Of a stretch of 59,864 nucleotides of DNA, positions 17,503-26,298 are shown piece by piece. Under the pieces are notes generated by a model. That model did not search any database. It had not been told where the DNA came from and saw only the letters and a list, made by a program, of their open reading frames with translations. This DNA is from Lachnospiraceae bacterium (GTDB lineage: Bacteria; Bacillota; Clostridia; Lachnospirales; Lachnospiraceae), in the NCBI GenBank assembly GCA_024695225.1, contig JAILIO010000139.1, positions 1 through 59,864 on the forward strand, read 5' to 3'. The position numbers and the translations under genes were made by a program. Position 1 is the stretch's first letter, and every line of letters starts with the position of its first letter.

Positions 17503-18323
17503 CAGGGATAATAAGGACTTCCATAGACATATTCCGGGAGTTTGGCGGGGGCTATGGCCGCTGGATCCTTTATTTTGCAGCTCTTATTTATCTGCTCTAT
17601 GCGCTCAGGGGAAATGAAGACGAAAATGAGATGTACAGGGAGAAGAGGATCATCTTCATATGGACCCCTCTTGTGATCACCCTGCTTTTCTTTCTGCCCC
17701 CGTTTTACATCCTTTACTCAAAGGTTACGGATATTTCCACCTACTACAGGATACTGTGGCTTCTGCCCTCGGAGGTCACGGTGTGCCAGGCGGCCGTATG
17801 CCTTGTGGAGAAGGCGGGAAAGCCTGTCATAAAGGCTGCGGTGGCTATCGCCGCATGCGCACTGATCATCCTTACCGGAAAGTATACATATGATTCCGAC
17901 ATCGCATCCCGGGCGGAGAACCCATATCATCTGCCGCAGTATGTGATGGACATTTGCGACGAGATAGCCCCGGCGGATGGCAGGTATGAGGTCTGCGCCG
18001 TGTTTCCCCCGGAACTTGTCTATTATGTCAGGCAGTACCGCACGGATATAAGGCTGGTCTACGGAAGGGAAATGGTGGAGCCTGCCTGGGCGGGGGAGGG
18101 ATACAACGGGGTCTACAATGAGATGGCAGCCCCGGTGATAAATATGGACAGCCTTTTGAGAGAGGCCAGGGCATCCGAGAGAGGGCCTGTGAAATATTAT
18201 ATCCTGGGAAATGAAAGAGAGATCGACAGGGATCCCCGGGAGGCAGGGCTGATACCTCAGGCAGAGATCGGGGGCTACACTGTATACCGGGATCCTGAAG
18301 CTGAGGCGGGGACAGAGTTCTGA
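17499..18323 (+). CDS. DUF6077-like protein, C-terminal part of a split gene
   Basis: 274 residues: two or three helices, the segment YSKVTDISTYYRILWLLP, two more helices, then a soluble outer domain with VFPPELVYYVRQY and YGREMVEPAW. These match, by memory, the second half of single-chain DUF6077 proteins of about 620 residues; the two ORFs together encode 617. The frame is -1 relative to the first ORF. It could be translated by ATGA coupling, by -1 slippage on the GGGGG run, or represent a mutation or length-variable tract. Confidence that the two form one functional unit is moderate. Confidence 0.55.
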   Translation: MTGIIRTSIDIFREFGGGYGRWILYFAALIYLLYALRGNEDENEMYREKRIIFIWTPLVITLLFFLPPFYILYSKVTDISTYYRILWLLPSEVTVCQAAVCLVEKAGKPVIKAAVAIAACALIILTGKYTYDSDIASRAENPYHLPQYVMDICDEIAPADGRYEVCAVFPPELVYYVRQYRTDIRLVYGREMVEPAWAGEGYNGVYNEMAAPVINMDSLLREARASERGPVKYYILGNEREIDRDPREAGLIPQAEIGGYTVYRDPEAEAGTEF

Positions 18324-18339
18324 GGGAGCCCGCAGCTGC

Positions 18340-18441
18340 GCAGGCAGGTATGCTGAGTGGGTCCGGGTCCGGAAATGCGCAGGCAGGTATACTGAGAGGG
18401 TCCGGGTCCGCAGATACTCAGGCAGGTATACCGGATGATAC
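18340..18441. repeat. 39-bp tandem repeat, about three units
   Basis: CAGGCAGGTAT recurs at 18341, 18380 and 18419, exactly 39 bases apart, with GGGTCCGGGTCCG between the copies. It lies directly after the split DUF6077-like gene; no ORF of its own is credible. Confidence 0.8.
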
Positions 18442-18511
18442 AAAGACAGAAAAATAAAGACAGACATATAAAGACAGAAAAATAAAGACAGACAAATAAA
18501 GACAGAAAAAG
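18442..18511. repeat. 14-bp AT-rich tandem repeat, five units
   Basis: AAAGACAGAAAAAT and AAAGACAGACATAT/AAAGACAGACAAAT alternate from 18442, so the higher-order period is 28 bases. The last unit runs straight into the terminator stem, and on the minus strand its end provides that terminator's T tract. Confidence 0.85.
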
Positions 18512-18533
18512 TCCCCGGATCTCTCCGGGGACT
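18510..18533. terminator. Intrinsic terminator, mainly for the minus-strand SGNH gene
   Basis: Stem AGTCCCCGGA / TCCGGGGACT (10 bp) around the tetraloop TCTC. On the minus strand it is followed by TTTTTCTGTCTTTATTT and lies 16 bases past the SGNH stop codon at 18549. It may also stop plus-strand transcripts, though their T tract is weaker. Confidence 0.85.
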
Positions 18534-18548
18534 CTGTATATCTCAGGA

Positions 18549-20054
18549 TCACTCCGCTGCGTCGTAGTAGGTCAGGGCGTACACAAATCTGCTGGCCAGC
18601 TTTTCCACACCTTTATCCGTGAGATGGAACTCCTTATCCAGGTAATCCGGATAATTGCTTCCGTTTATGGAACCGTAATAATTGTCCACCACGGTTATGG
18701 ACAGGTCTGCGGCCGTCTGTATCTCCTTCATGATGTAGAGCGGCATCTTCTCGATATTGTTGCTGGTGGTGTCCGGGTCGTACACATTTCCCTCCACATC
18801 CACTCCGGGTGAATAGTAGGGAGTCATGAGGATGATCCTGATCCAGGGATAGTTCTGCTGGATCTTCTTCACGCTGTAAATAAGGGCGGAGTTCACGGAG
18901 TCCTTGTCCCCGTTTGATATGAGCTGTCTGCCGTAGAAGTAATCATTTGCATCGTAGAATATGCAGAGCACATCCACGCTGTTCATGTCGGTGGCTTCAA
19001 GAGCATTCAGGTTTTCCAGGGAGGTGGTGGAATCGCCGTGGTTTTCCGTGAGATCTGCCTCCTGTATGGCGAAATCGCCGCTCACAAGGGAGTCTGCAAG
19101 ATTTGGCAGGGCGGCGGCATCATCTGCGTAGGACGAAGCGTCATAGCTGTCATTTATGCAGGCAAGGGTTGAGAAACTGATGGGGGCGTTCACGGCCTCC
19201 GCTTCCTTCCCTTTGGACTTGAGTGTGGAGACTGTAATGTCGGCTATGCGGTTTCCCTCTCCCCCTGCCATAAGGGGGGTATTTCCCAGAAACATTATGG
19301 TGGTCTTTCCGTCATCCTCATGCCCTGCCAGGAGTTTTTCGTCCAGGGGCAGGATGGAATCCAAAGCTTCATAATCGTACTGGGATGTATCCTCGTTTGG
19401 ATCGAAGATGATCTTCACGCCGCGGTTCCAGGACCATAAACGGATAACGCAGAACAGCGCCACCGCAAGTATGGCGATCAAAAGTATGAGATTCAGGTTT
19501 AAACGATAGCGTTTTTTCTTGGGCTTTACATCGTCCTCATCGTCGAAGGTCTGTCCTTCGTCCAGATCCAGGACTTCGTCGTCTATATCAGACGGAGAGG
19601 TGTCCCGGTCATCCCCTGAGAGATCTGAGCCTGCACCTGCAGTGTCATCCTCATCCGAAAAAATGTCATCGTCATCCATATCCTCGAGATCGGAGTCGAT
19701 GTCATTCACGTCTTCAATATCGGAGTTCGCTTCATCCGTATTTTTAAGATCGGGATCGGAGATATCAATGTCTTTGTGATCGGGATCCGTGTCCGCAGCA
19801 TCCGTGTCTTTGACGCCGGGATCCGTGTCCGTATCTTTATCCGGAAGGTCTTTGGCGGCTTCAGAGTTATCTTTCCCTGCGTCTGGCATACCTGATACGT
19901 CTGCAGCATCCTCCGCTTCCGGAGAAACAGCCTCTTCAGGAGATGCGGCTGTTTCTTCAGCGGTGAGCTTCTTGTTTTCAGGTTTATTGTTCACAGGTTT
20001 CCCGGAATTTGACTGGTTTTTCCTGTTGTTTCTGTTTTTCTTTTTGCGTGTCAT
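18549..20054 (-). CDS. Membrane-anchored degenerate SGNH-like protein with acidic cytoplasmic tail
   Basis: 501 residues. A basic Asn-rich start (1-30) is followed by about 145 residues dominated by Asp and Glu in loose 10-residue DLxDxD repeats (about 80-135), a KPKKKR stop signal, one helix (about 187-206) and an outer SGNH-fold domain. The catalytic set is eroded: block I reads FLGNT (257-259) instead of GDS, and block V reads DKEFH so that the Asp is one residue too far from H477. The block III asparagine (DAND, 368-371) is present. It may be a glycan-binding pseudoenzyme, or use T259. Divergent from the GH25 gene, with which it shares the acidic-tail design. Confidence 0.7.
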   Translation of the reverse strand: MTRKKKNRNNRKNQSNSGKPVNNKPENKKLTAEETAASPEEAVSPEAEDAADVSGMPDAGKDNSEAAKDLPDKDTDTDPGVKDTDAADTDPDHKDIDISDPDLKNTDEANSDIEDVNDIDSDLEDMDDDDIFSDEDDTAGAGSDLSGDDRDTSPSDIDDEVLDLDEGQTFDDEDDVKPKKKRYRLNLNLILLIAILAVALFCVIRLWSWNRGVKIIFDPNEDTSQYDYEALDSILPLDEKLLAGHEDDGKTTIMFLGNTPLMAGGEGNRIADITVSTLKSKGKEAEAVNAPISFSTLACINDSYDASSYADDAAALPNLADSLVSGDFAIQEADLTENHGDSTTSLENLNALEATDMNSVDVLCIFYDANDYFYGRQLISNGDKDSVNSALIYSVKKIQQNYPWIRIILMTPYYSPGVDVEGNVYDPDTTSNNIEKMPLYIMKEIQTAADLSITVVDNYYGSINGSNYPDYLDKEFHLTDKGVEKLASRFVYALTYYDAAE

Positions 20055-20088
20055 CGCTGACCCCTCTCTGATGTGATATGTGGTTTAC

Positions 20089-20117
20089 ATTTTACAATAA
20101 TTCACAAAGGCTTGCAA
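20089..20117 (-). promoter_or_regulatory. Promoter of the SGNH-like gene
   Basis: Minus strand: TTGCAA (20112-20117), 17-base spacer, TAAAAT (20089-20094). The -35 hexamer is the same six bases used by the plus-strand promoter. Confidence 0.65.
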
Positions 20118-20140
20118 CATTCAAAAACAGGTGCTATAAT
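20112..20140 (+). promoter_or_regulatory. Strong promoter of the GH25 gene, sharing its -35 with the divergent promoter
   Basis: TTGCAA (20112-20117), 17-base spacer, TATAAT (20135-20140) with TGC directly before it (extended -10). The 5' leader is about 68 bases. Confidence 0.8.
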
Positions 20141-20214
20141 TCAAAATCGTTTACATAACTCTACGATAGGGCGAAAATGTCGAAAGCCCTTGACGACTCG
20201 TTAAAGGAGCCCGA

Positions 20215-22857
20215 ATGAGTTTTTGGAAAAAAGATGACATAAAGAGGTCGGGAAGGGAACGGAACCGGAAGAGATCCGACGGTGGCCGTGTATTTCATGA
20301 CTTTCCATATGAGGGATCAGGCACGGACAGGGTTGATGACCGCGACTCTTACGAAGACGCCGACTTTTATGACGACTACGAGGACGAAGCCCGCAGGTCG
20401 GACAGAGTATCTGCAGAAGAGTACGAGGACGAAGCCCGCGAAGCGGATACAGTCTCTGCGGATGAGTACGAGGACGAGGTTCGTGAAACGGACATAATTT
20501 CCGAAGAAGAGTATGAAGACGAGGTCCGTGAAGCGAATGCAGTCTCTGCAGACGAATATGAAGATGAAGTCCGCGAATCGGATATAACTTTCGAAGATGA
20601 GTATGAATACGAAGCCCGCGAAGCGGATGCAGCCTCTGCATATGAGTACGAGGACGACGTGCCCGCAATGGATACAGTCCGGGCGGAGACTCATAAAGAG
20701 AGTGGACGGATGGCAGCCCCCTCCCCTGCAGATGAATACGAAAATGACCGCATCGAAGCTGATGCGGATCTCGCTGACGGTTTTGAGGACGACTGGTATG
20801 AAGACGATGAACAATGGGAGGATGACGCTGACTGGGCTGATGAGGACGATTGGGAGTCGGAAGACGATCCCTATGTGAAGTCCGAGACAGAACTGGCATC
20901 TGAGGATGATGCCCACAGAGAATCTTCCGAGCCTCAATCCGGATGGTATGAAGAGGAATACGGGGAGGAACCCTACGATGACATGGGAGATTATCCGGAA
21001 GATGAGGAAGATTATGACAGGGGAGGCAGGAGAGGACGTTCCCGTGGAAACAGGATACCTGTCCCTGCGTTTCTGGACTCAGTCATAAAGGGCAGGAGAT
21101 CTCCTTCAAAGAAACATGTCTATTTCAAACGGGGAATGGGCGGTTCCTTCACAGACGCCCTGGGGGAAAAGGCCGGACAGGTGTGGAACTGGCTCTCGGG
21201 GATGGACCGCATGGATCGCATTGTTGCGCTCACAGGCGTGTTTGTTGCCATTATTTCCCTCGTCACGTGTTCCATGTATGCCCAGGCCCAGAGCGTCAGG
21301 AAGCAGGTGGACAGCTTCTCATCTGTGGGTGACGCCATGGCAGACATAAGCATGATAGGTGAGAGCGGTATCGATGCAGTGGCGGAAGCCGCCAGGGAAA
21401 AGGCGGTGGCGGCGGAGGCAGAAGCTGCAGCCGAAGCAGAATCCGAGGCTCTGGCAGCCGCAGCTGAGTCTGAGGAATCCGGGGAGGTCACAGTCAAACT
21501 GAAGGTGACCACCATCCAGAGCGACCTGAAGATCAAGTTTGTGGACAACGAGAGAGGAAAGCTGATAGAAGGCGTGCCCTTCGGCGCGGAAGCATCTTCT
21601 TCCGCGGAAACCTTAGATCTGAATGATGACGATCAGGACGGTATTATTTACGTGAAGGACGTGAAGAACGGCAAATACACCGTGACTGTGAAGGCGCTCA
21701 CCGGGTCCTATGCCGCCAAGTATCTGCTGCCCACATCCGGGCAGACAGTCAATGTCACAGACACCATAGCCTACAAAAAGGTGGACGTTTCCGACGAGAT
21801 CAAGACAGAGGCCCAGGTCAATGCAAAGGCTGAAGATACTGCGAAGAACGACACCGTTGTGGAATCAACCCTGACAGACACTGTAGCCTGGGTGGAGTCC
21901 ACCAAGACAGAGGGCGGAGACCAGGTGACCTACACCCAGACGAACAGCATATCCACCCCTTCATCTTCCGGTGATACGGTGTCTTCAAATTCCGACAGCG
22001 GAGGAAATGCCCTGACCGACACCAACGGCAACAGGCTTTATTACTTCGACGGCAGCAATTATATCGAGGCCACCTGGCAGGATTACTGGAGCGATTCCGG
22101 ACGCGCTTATTACACAAGGAGCGCATCCTATGTCTACACCGGATGGCAGACCATAGGAGGCTATACCTACTACTTCACCGCTGACCACAATTTCGTCACC
22201 GGAGAACAGGTCATACAGGGAGCCAAGTACAACTTCGATTCCCTGGGCCATCTCCAGGCCAGCAGCGGCCAGCTGGGTATCGATGTCTCCAAGTGGAACG
22301 GAGCCATCGACTGGAATCAGGTGAAGAATTCAGGCGTATCCTTCGCCATCATCAGATGCGGATACAGAGGTTCTTCCACCGGAGCATTGATCGAGGATCC
22401 TACTTTCAGGACCAATATATCAGGAGCGAAGGCTGCAGGTATCTCGGTAGGTATCTACTTCTTCACCCAGGCCATCAATGAGGCCGAGGCGGTCGAGGAA
22501 GCGTCCATGGCGGTGACCCTTGCATCGGGCTACGGACTGAACCTGCCTATCTACATGGATGTGGAATCCAGCGGCGGAAGGGGAGATCTTCTCACAACTT
22601 CAGCCAGAACAGCAGTCTGCAGCGCATTCCTGAGGACAGTGCAGGCTTCCGGATATTCGGGAGGGATCTATGGAAATAAGACCTGGCTCACTTCAAAGAT
22701 AGGCACGGGATCCCTTGCGTCCTACAGCATCTGGCTCGCCCAGTACGCTGCTGTGCCCACATATACCGCTACACGTTATGACCTGTGGCAGTATACTTCG
22801 AAGGGAAGGGTGTCAGGTATCTCCGGAAATGTTGACATGAACATAAGATACCGCTGA
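20215..22857 (+). CDS. Membrane-anchored GH25 muramidase with acidic repeat tail
   Basis: 880 residues. Cytoplasmic part (1 to about 333): basic start, seven 15-residue acidic repeats at 51-155 (consensus SADEYEDEVREADTV), then more Asp/Glu/Trp-rich sequence and an Arg-rich stretch before one helix (about 335-356). Outside: an Ala/Glu-rich segment (about 388-424), a PEGA/SpaA-like beta domain (about 426-525), a Ser/Thr linker, choline-binding-like GWQTIGGYTYYF...GEQVIQG units (about 640-672) and a GH25 domain from about 686. The GIDVSKWNG start and the MDVES motif (about 780-784) supply the active-site acids. It would cut the MurNAc-GlcNAc bond of peptidoglycan while tethered. AAAGGAG precedes ATG 20215. 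Confidence 0.9.
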   Translation: MSFWKKDDIKRSGRERNRKRSDGGRVFHDFPYEGSGTDRVDDRDSYEDADFYDDYEDEARRSDRVSAEEYEDEAREADTVSADEYEDEVRETDIISEEEYEDEVREANAVSADEYEDEVRESDITFEDEYEYEAREADAASAYEYEDDVPAMDTVRAETHKESGRMAAPSPADEYENDRIEADADLADGFEDDWYEDDEQWEDDADWADEDDWESEDDPYVKSETELASEDDAHRESSEPQSGWYEEEYGEEPYDDMGDYPEDEEDYDRGGRRGRSRGNRIPVPAFLDSVIKGRRSPSKKHVYFKRGMGGSFTDALGEKAGQVWNWLSGMDRMDRIVALTGVFVAIISLVTCSMYAQAQSVRKQVDSFSSVGDAMADISMIGESGIDAVAEAAREKAVAAEAEAAAEAESEALAAAAESEESGEVTVKLKVTTIQSDLKIKFVDNERGKLIEGVPFGAEASSSAETLDLNDDDQDGIIYVKDVKNGKYTVTVKALTGSYAAKYLLPTSGQTVNVTDTIAYKKVDVSDEIKTEAQVNAKAEDTAKNDTVVESTLTDTVAWVESTKTEGGDQVTYTQTNSISTPSSSGDTVSSNSDSGGNALTDTNGNRLYYFDGSNYIEATWQDYWSDSGRAYYTRSASYVYTGWQTIGGYTYYFTADHNFVTGEQVIQGAKYNFDSLGHLQASSGQLGIDVSKWNGAIDWNQVKNSGVSFAIIRCGYRGSSTGALIEDPTFRTNISGAKAAGISVGIYFFTQAINEAEAVEEASMAVTLASGYGLNLPIYMDVESSGGRGDLLTTSARTAVCSAFLRTVQASGYSGGIYGNKTWLTSKIGTGSLASYSIWLAQYAAVPTYTATRYDLWQYTSKGRVSGISGNVDMNIRYR
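20365..20679 (+). repeat. 45-bp (15-codon) in-frame tandem repeat, seven units
   Basis: Seven consecutive 15-residue units, each with a YEDE or similar acidic core and an AR/VR step, encoded by diverged 45-base copies. It lies in the cytoplasmic tail of the GH25 protein. Confidence 0.85.
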
Positions 22858-22858
22858 T

Positions 22859-24586
22859 ATGGAAGGAATGAACGGAAAAATCAGAAAGGGGGCAGGGGGC
22901 TTACTCACTGCCCCCTTTCTCGCATTTATGTCCTGCTTTACGGCAGGGATCATGACTCATTTATATGCCCTCACCAACAAGATCCCCAACTGGGACGATG
23001 TGACGGATGTCAACTGGTACGGGATGGGCGAGGAACTGGGAAGATGGCTGATCCCCCATGTGTGGAGGATGTCCACCTCCTACAGCGCCCCTGCTGTCCA
23101 CGGACTCCAGGCCATCGCCCTTATAGCTGCAGCAGTTGCGGTGTGCGTCTCCGCCCTCAGGATCAGCGACAGGACCTCTGCGATCCTCACAGGGATAAGC
23201 TTTGCCGTATTTCCGGCCCTTGTAAGCGGGATGACATATATGTTCACAGTTCATGTCTACGCCCTGGCCATACTCATGTCAGTGTCTGCCGCATGGATCA
23301 CCATGCGCTGCAGAAAGACGGGGTGGATCCTTGGGATCGCACTGATATTTCTCTCCCTCTCCATTTACCAGGCTTTCTATGTGTTTGCCTCCGGGATCTT
23401 TGTTATATCCCTGGCGGGGGATCTGATGGAAGGCGAGAGGGCAAAAGATGTTGTAAAGAAGGGCGTGAGATACCTTGTGGTACTTCTGCTCTCCATGGCC
23501 TTTTACCTCGCCTTCATAAAACTTGCAGGCTTCAGTCTCATTTCCTACAGAGGGGCTGACAGCATGGGGCAGATATCCCTGTCCTCGATCCCAATGGTGA
23601 TCGCCAGGTCTTATCACAGATTTCTCCAGTATTTTGTGACCTCCCCGGATTCCTACATAGGTCCCTGGACACTTGCCTTTATGCAGGTGATGACAGTGAC
23701 CGCATTCGGCATTCCTGTTTTCTTTTTCTTTGCGGACAGGAAGAGAAGGGATGGCAGAGGAGTGCCGGAGACTGTCCTGTTTCTGTTCTGCCTTTTCCTT
23801 GTGCCCCTGGCGGTTGGAGGCGTATATATAATGGCCCCCGGGGTGTCCAAGGCCTCCACCATAATGATCTATCCCTACGTGCTTATTTTCTCCCTGCCCG
23901 GGGCAGTGCTCAGGGACAGGATGCTGAATGTGCCGGAGCTCCTGAAGACTCTGAAGCCGGGACCTGTGGAGATCCTGAAGCACAAGTCTCCGGAGAATAC
24001 AGTGGTAATAAGGGCGTCAAAGCCCGGAAGCACCACTCCCGACACTGAAATTGAGATCACTCATTTCCCCAAAACCCTCTTTTACAGATGGAGAGGTTCC
24101 TCTGTGAAAAACAGGATACTGGTCACCATGTGCTGCCTTTTCACAGCCTCGGTGATCCTCTGCTCCTATCAGTACTCGGTGGTTGCGGGAAGCGCTTATT
24201 TCCGCTCATCCATAGCCATGGAGAGACTGCAGGGCCTCTACAACAGGATAATGGTGAGGCTGGAAGCCCAGGACGGCTTTCAGTACGGGGACAAGATCCT
24301 GATCTGCGGGGACTGGTGGCCGGAAAAGAATATACTTTCCTCCTATGAGCTGGATATGGACAGGTTCACCGACCTGGACGGGGTGACTGCGGAGCACGGC
24401 CTGTATACCTCAGGCGTCAGGAGGCAGTTTATCAGGACCTATCTGGGGATCGATTACGATCTGGTGATGGATGAGGAAGGGCTTGCCATCGAGGCCACCC
24501 GGGAGTACAAGGACATGGGAGTGTGGCCTGACAGCACCTGCGTGAAGAAGATAAATGATATCTGGATCGTGAAGATGCACGACTGA
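22859..24586 (+). CDS. GtrII-like glucosyltransferase membrane protein
   Basis: 575 residues with about twelve helices. The first outer loop has KIPNWDDVTDVNWYGMGEELGRWLI; an acidic first loop followed by GRW is the mark of the GtrII (Glucos_trans_II) family, which adds glucosyl residues to surface polysaccharide from a polyprenyl-phosphate donor. A cytoplasmic loop (about 365-410) and a C-terminal outer domain of about 150 residues complete it. It begins one base after the GH25 stop, presumably co-transcribed from the promoter at 20112. ATG 22859 has little ribosome binding sequence; ATG 22868 sits too close to GGAAGG, so the start is uncertain by three residues. Confidence 0.75.
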   Translation: MEGMNGKIRKGAGGLLTAPFLAFMSCFTAGIMTHLYALTNKIPNWDDVTDVNWYGMGEELGRWLIPHVWRMSTSYSAPAVHGLQAIALIAAAVAVCVSALRISDRTSAILTGISFAVFPALVSGMTYMFTVHVYALAILMSVSAAWITMRCRKTGWILGIALIFLSLSIYQAFYVFASGIFVISLAGDLMEGERAKDVVKKGVRYLVVLLLSMAFYLAFIKLAGFSLISYRGADSMGQISLSSIPMVIARSYHRFLQYFVTSPDSYIGPWTLAFMQVMTVTAFGIPVFFFFADRKRRDGRGVPETVLFLFCLFLVPLAVGGVYIMAPGVSKASTIMIYPYVLIFSLPGAVLRDRMLNVPELLKTLKPGPVEILKHKSPENTVVIRASKPGSTTPDTEIEITHFPKTLFYRWRGSSVKNRILVTMCCLFTASVILCSYQYSVVAGSAYFRSSIAMERLQGLYNRIMVRLEAQDGFQYGDKILICGDWWPEKNILSSYELDMDRFTDLDGVTAEHGLYTSGVRRQFIRTYLGIDYDLVMDEEGLAIEATREYKDMGVWPDSTCVKKINDIWIVKMHD

Positions 24587-24804
24587 AGGAGTGGGCTTTG
24601 CAAACCCCGGATCCTGACAGAGGCGACAGGGAAGCAATGTGACCCTGAAGGGTGCGGTGGGAAAGACAGACTATCCTGACAGGTGCAACAGAAGATCCGG
24701 ATCCTGAGGGGTACGACAGGGATGACATATGCACCGTGCCGGAATGACAGGAAACCGGGTATAAGGACTTATGTTGGCGGGAGGTATGGCACAGCGACCC
24801 GGAA
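24587..24804. repeat. Intergenic gap with degenerate repeats of about 30 bp
   Basis: CCTGA-anchored units begin at 24613, 24644, 24675 and 24703 (spacing 31, 31, 28), each followed by AGGxG and a GACAGGGA- or AACAGAAG-like stretch. An imperfect palindrome GGGCTTTGCAAACCCC lies at 24593-24608 without a T tract. No ORF is supported. The rfbA promoter follows. Confidence 0.55.
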
Positions 24805-24834
24805 TTGACGGAAACACATTACAGGTTGTATGAT
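24805..24834 (+). promoter_or_regulatory. Sigma-A promoter of the rhamnose-glycan operon
   Basis: TTGACG (24805-24810), 18-base spacer, TATGAT (24829-24834). Transcription would start about 24 bases before the rfbA ATG, which has AAAGGAGG upstream. Confidence 0.75.
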
Positions 24835-24864
24835 TAAATATCGGACTGAAAGGAGGCTCGGTAA

Positions 24865-25737
24865 ATGAAAGGAATAATACTTGCAGGAGGTTCAGGCACC
24901 AGGCTGTACCCTCTTACAAGGGCTGTATCCAAGCAGATCATGCCCGTTTACGACAAGCCGATGATCTATTATCCCCTTTCCACCCTGATGCTTGCAGGGA
25001 TAAGGGAGATACTGATAATATCAACGCCCCGGGACATAACCGTGTTTGAGGACCTCTTCGGCACAGGTGAAGAACTGGGACTTTCCATTTCTTATGCAGT
25101 GCAGACTGAGCCCAGAGGACTTGCGGATGCTTTCCTCGTTGGGAAGTCTTTCATCGGACAGGACTCTGTGGCGCTGGTTCTTGGGGACAATATCTTTTAC
25201 GGACAGAGCTTTTCCAAGGTCCTCAGAAGGGCTGCCGCCAGGGAAAAGGGAGCCACCATTTTCGGCTATTACGTGAAGGATCCCAAAGAGTACGGAGTGG
25301 TTGAATTCGATGAAGAGGGGCGGGTGCTCTCACTGGAGGAGAAACCTGAGAAACCCAAGAGCAATTACGCCGTGCCGGGTCTTTATTTCTATGACAATGA
25401 TGTGGTGTCGATAGCCGAGAATATAAAACCCTCAGCCAGGGGAGAACTGGAGATCACATCCGTGAACAATGAATACCTGAGGAGGGGAGACCTGCTGGTG
25501 GAACCCCTGGGCAGAGGCTTTGCATGGCTGGATACGGGAAGCCACGACAGTCTTCTGGACGCTGCGGATTTCGTGGCCGCCTTTGAAAAGAGACAGGGGC
25601 TTTATATATCCTGCATCGAAGAGATTGCCTACAAGATGGGCTACATCGACAAGGAACAGCTTTTGAAACTGGCAGAGCCTCTTATGAAGACCAATTACGG
25701 TCAGTATCTGAAGGGCATCGCCGAAGGCACCCTTTGA
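24865..25737 (+). CDS. rfbA: Glucose-1-phosphate thymidylyltransferase
   Basis: 290 residues, the standard length for RmlA. GIILAGGSGTRLYPLT is the nucleotidyltransferase signature, followed by KQIMPVYDKPMIYYPLSTLMLAGI; LGDNIFYG and GLYFYDNDV are the substrate-site segments. It makes dTDP-glucose, the first committed step to dTDP-L-rhamnose. First gene after the promoter at 24805. RmlC is encoded two genes on; RmlB and RmlD are not in the window. Confidence 0.97.
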   Translation: MKGIILAGGSGTRLYPLTRAVSKQIMPVYDKPMIYYPLSTLMLAGIREILIISTPRDITVFEDLFGTGEELGLSISYAVQTEPRGLADAFLVGKSFIGQDSVALVLGDNIFYGQSFSKVLRRAAAREKGATIFGYYVKDPKEYGVVEFDEEGRVLSLEEKPEKPKSNYAVPGLYFYDNDVVSIAENIKPSARGELEITSVNNEYLRRGDLLVEPLGRGFAWLDTGSHDSLLDAADFVAAFEKRQGLYISCIEEIAYKMGYIDKEQLLKLAEPLMKTNYGQYLKGIAEGTL

Positions 25738-25752
25738 TGGCGTGGAAAAGAA

Positions 25753-26298
25753 GTGAGGGATCATTCCACATTTAAAACCGCCATGTTCGGGATATGCGCA
25801 GCCTTCATCGTTCTGGTGATCGCTGTGGTGCTGCTGACAAACATGGACAGCCTTGGATGGGGCAGAGGAAAGCAGCCTTCACAGACCGGAGGGGAATCCC
25901 TGCCGCCGGGGCAGGTGGGATACGACCTGGAAGGCTTTCTTTACGACGAGACTTTTTTTGACGAAGAGACCACCCTTCCCCTGGTGGAAGTGATCTCAGG
26001 AGCCCCTGAGGAGGGCACCGAAGGCTACACCCACGTGATCCCGGACGCTGAAGAGACCGGGGAGTCCGGAGAAAAGGAGTCGGAGACTTCGGAAAGTGAA
26101 ACAGAGGCGAAGGGGAAAATGAATGCCCCGGCGGGAGACGGAAACGGGCCGGATGGGGACAAAACCTCTGACAAGGACAGAGATTCTTCTCGGGAAGAAC
26201 CTCCGGGAGAGCCCGGAGATATGGGTGAAAAGCCGGGTGAACCCCCGGAGGGACCACAAAAATACGGAAAGGAGATGGGGGCAAATGGGAAAGATTGA
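25753..26298 (+). CDS. Small single-pass membrane protein with Glu/Pro-rich outer region
   Basis: 181 residues from a GTG start. Short cytoplasmic N-terminus, one helix (about 9-29, FGICAAFIVLVIAVVLL), then an entirely hydrophilic tail rich in Glu, Pro, Gly, Asp and Ser (from about residue 95 mostly ESETSESE, DKDRDSSREEPPGEPGD and similar). I recognise no family. It is wedged between rfbA and rfbC and overlaps rfbC by 14 bases, so it is translated with them. It could be a glycan-machinery scaffold or simply a fast-evolving surface protein; no function can be assigned. Confidence 0.65.
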   Translation: MRDHSTFKTAMFGICAAFIVLVIAVVLLTNMDSLGWGRGKQPSQTGGESLPPGQVGYDLEGFLYDETFFDEETTLPLVEVISGAPEEGTEGYTHVIPDAEETGESGEKESETSESETEAKGKMNAPAGDGNGPDGDKTSDKDRDSSREEPPGEPGDMGEKPGEPPEGPQKYGKEMGANGKD

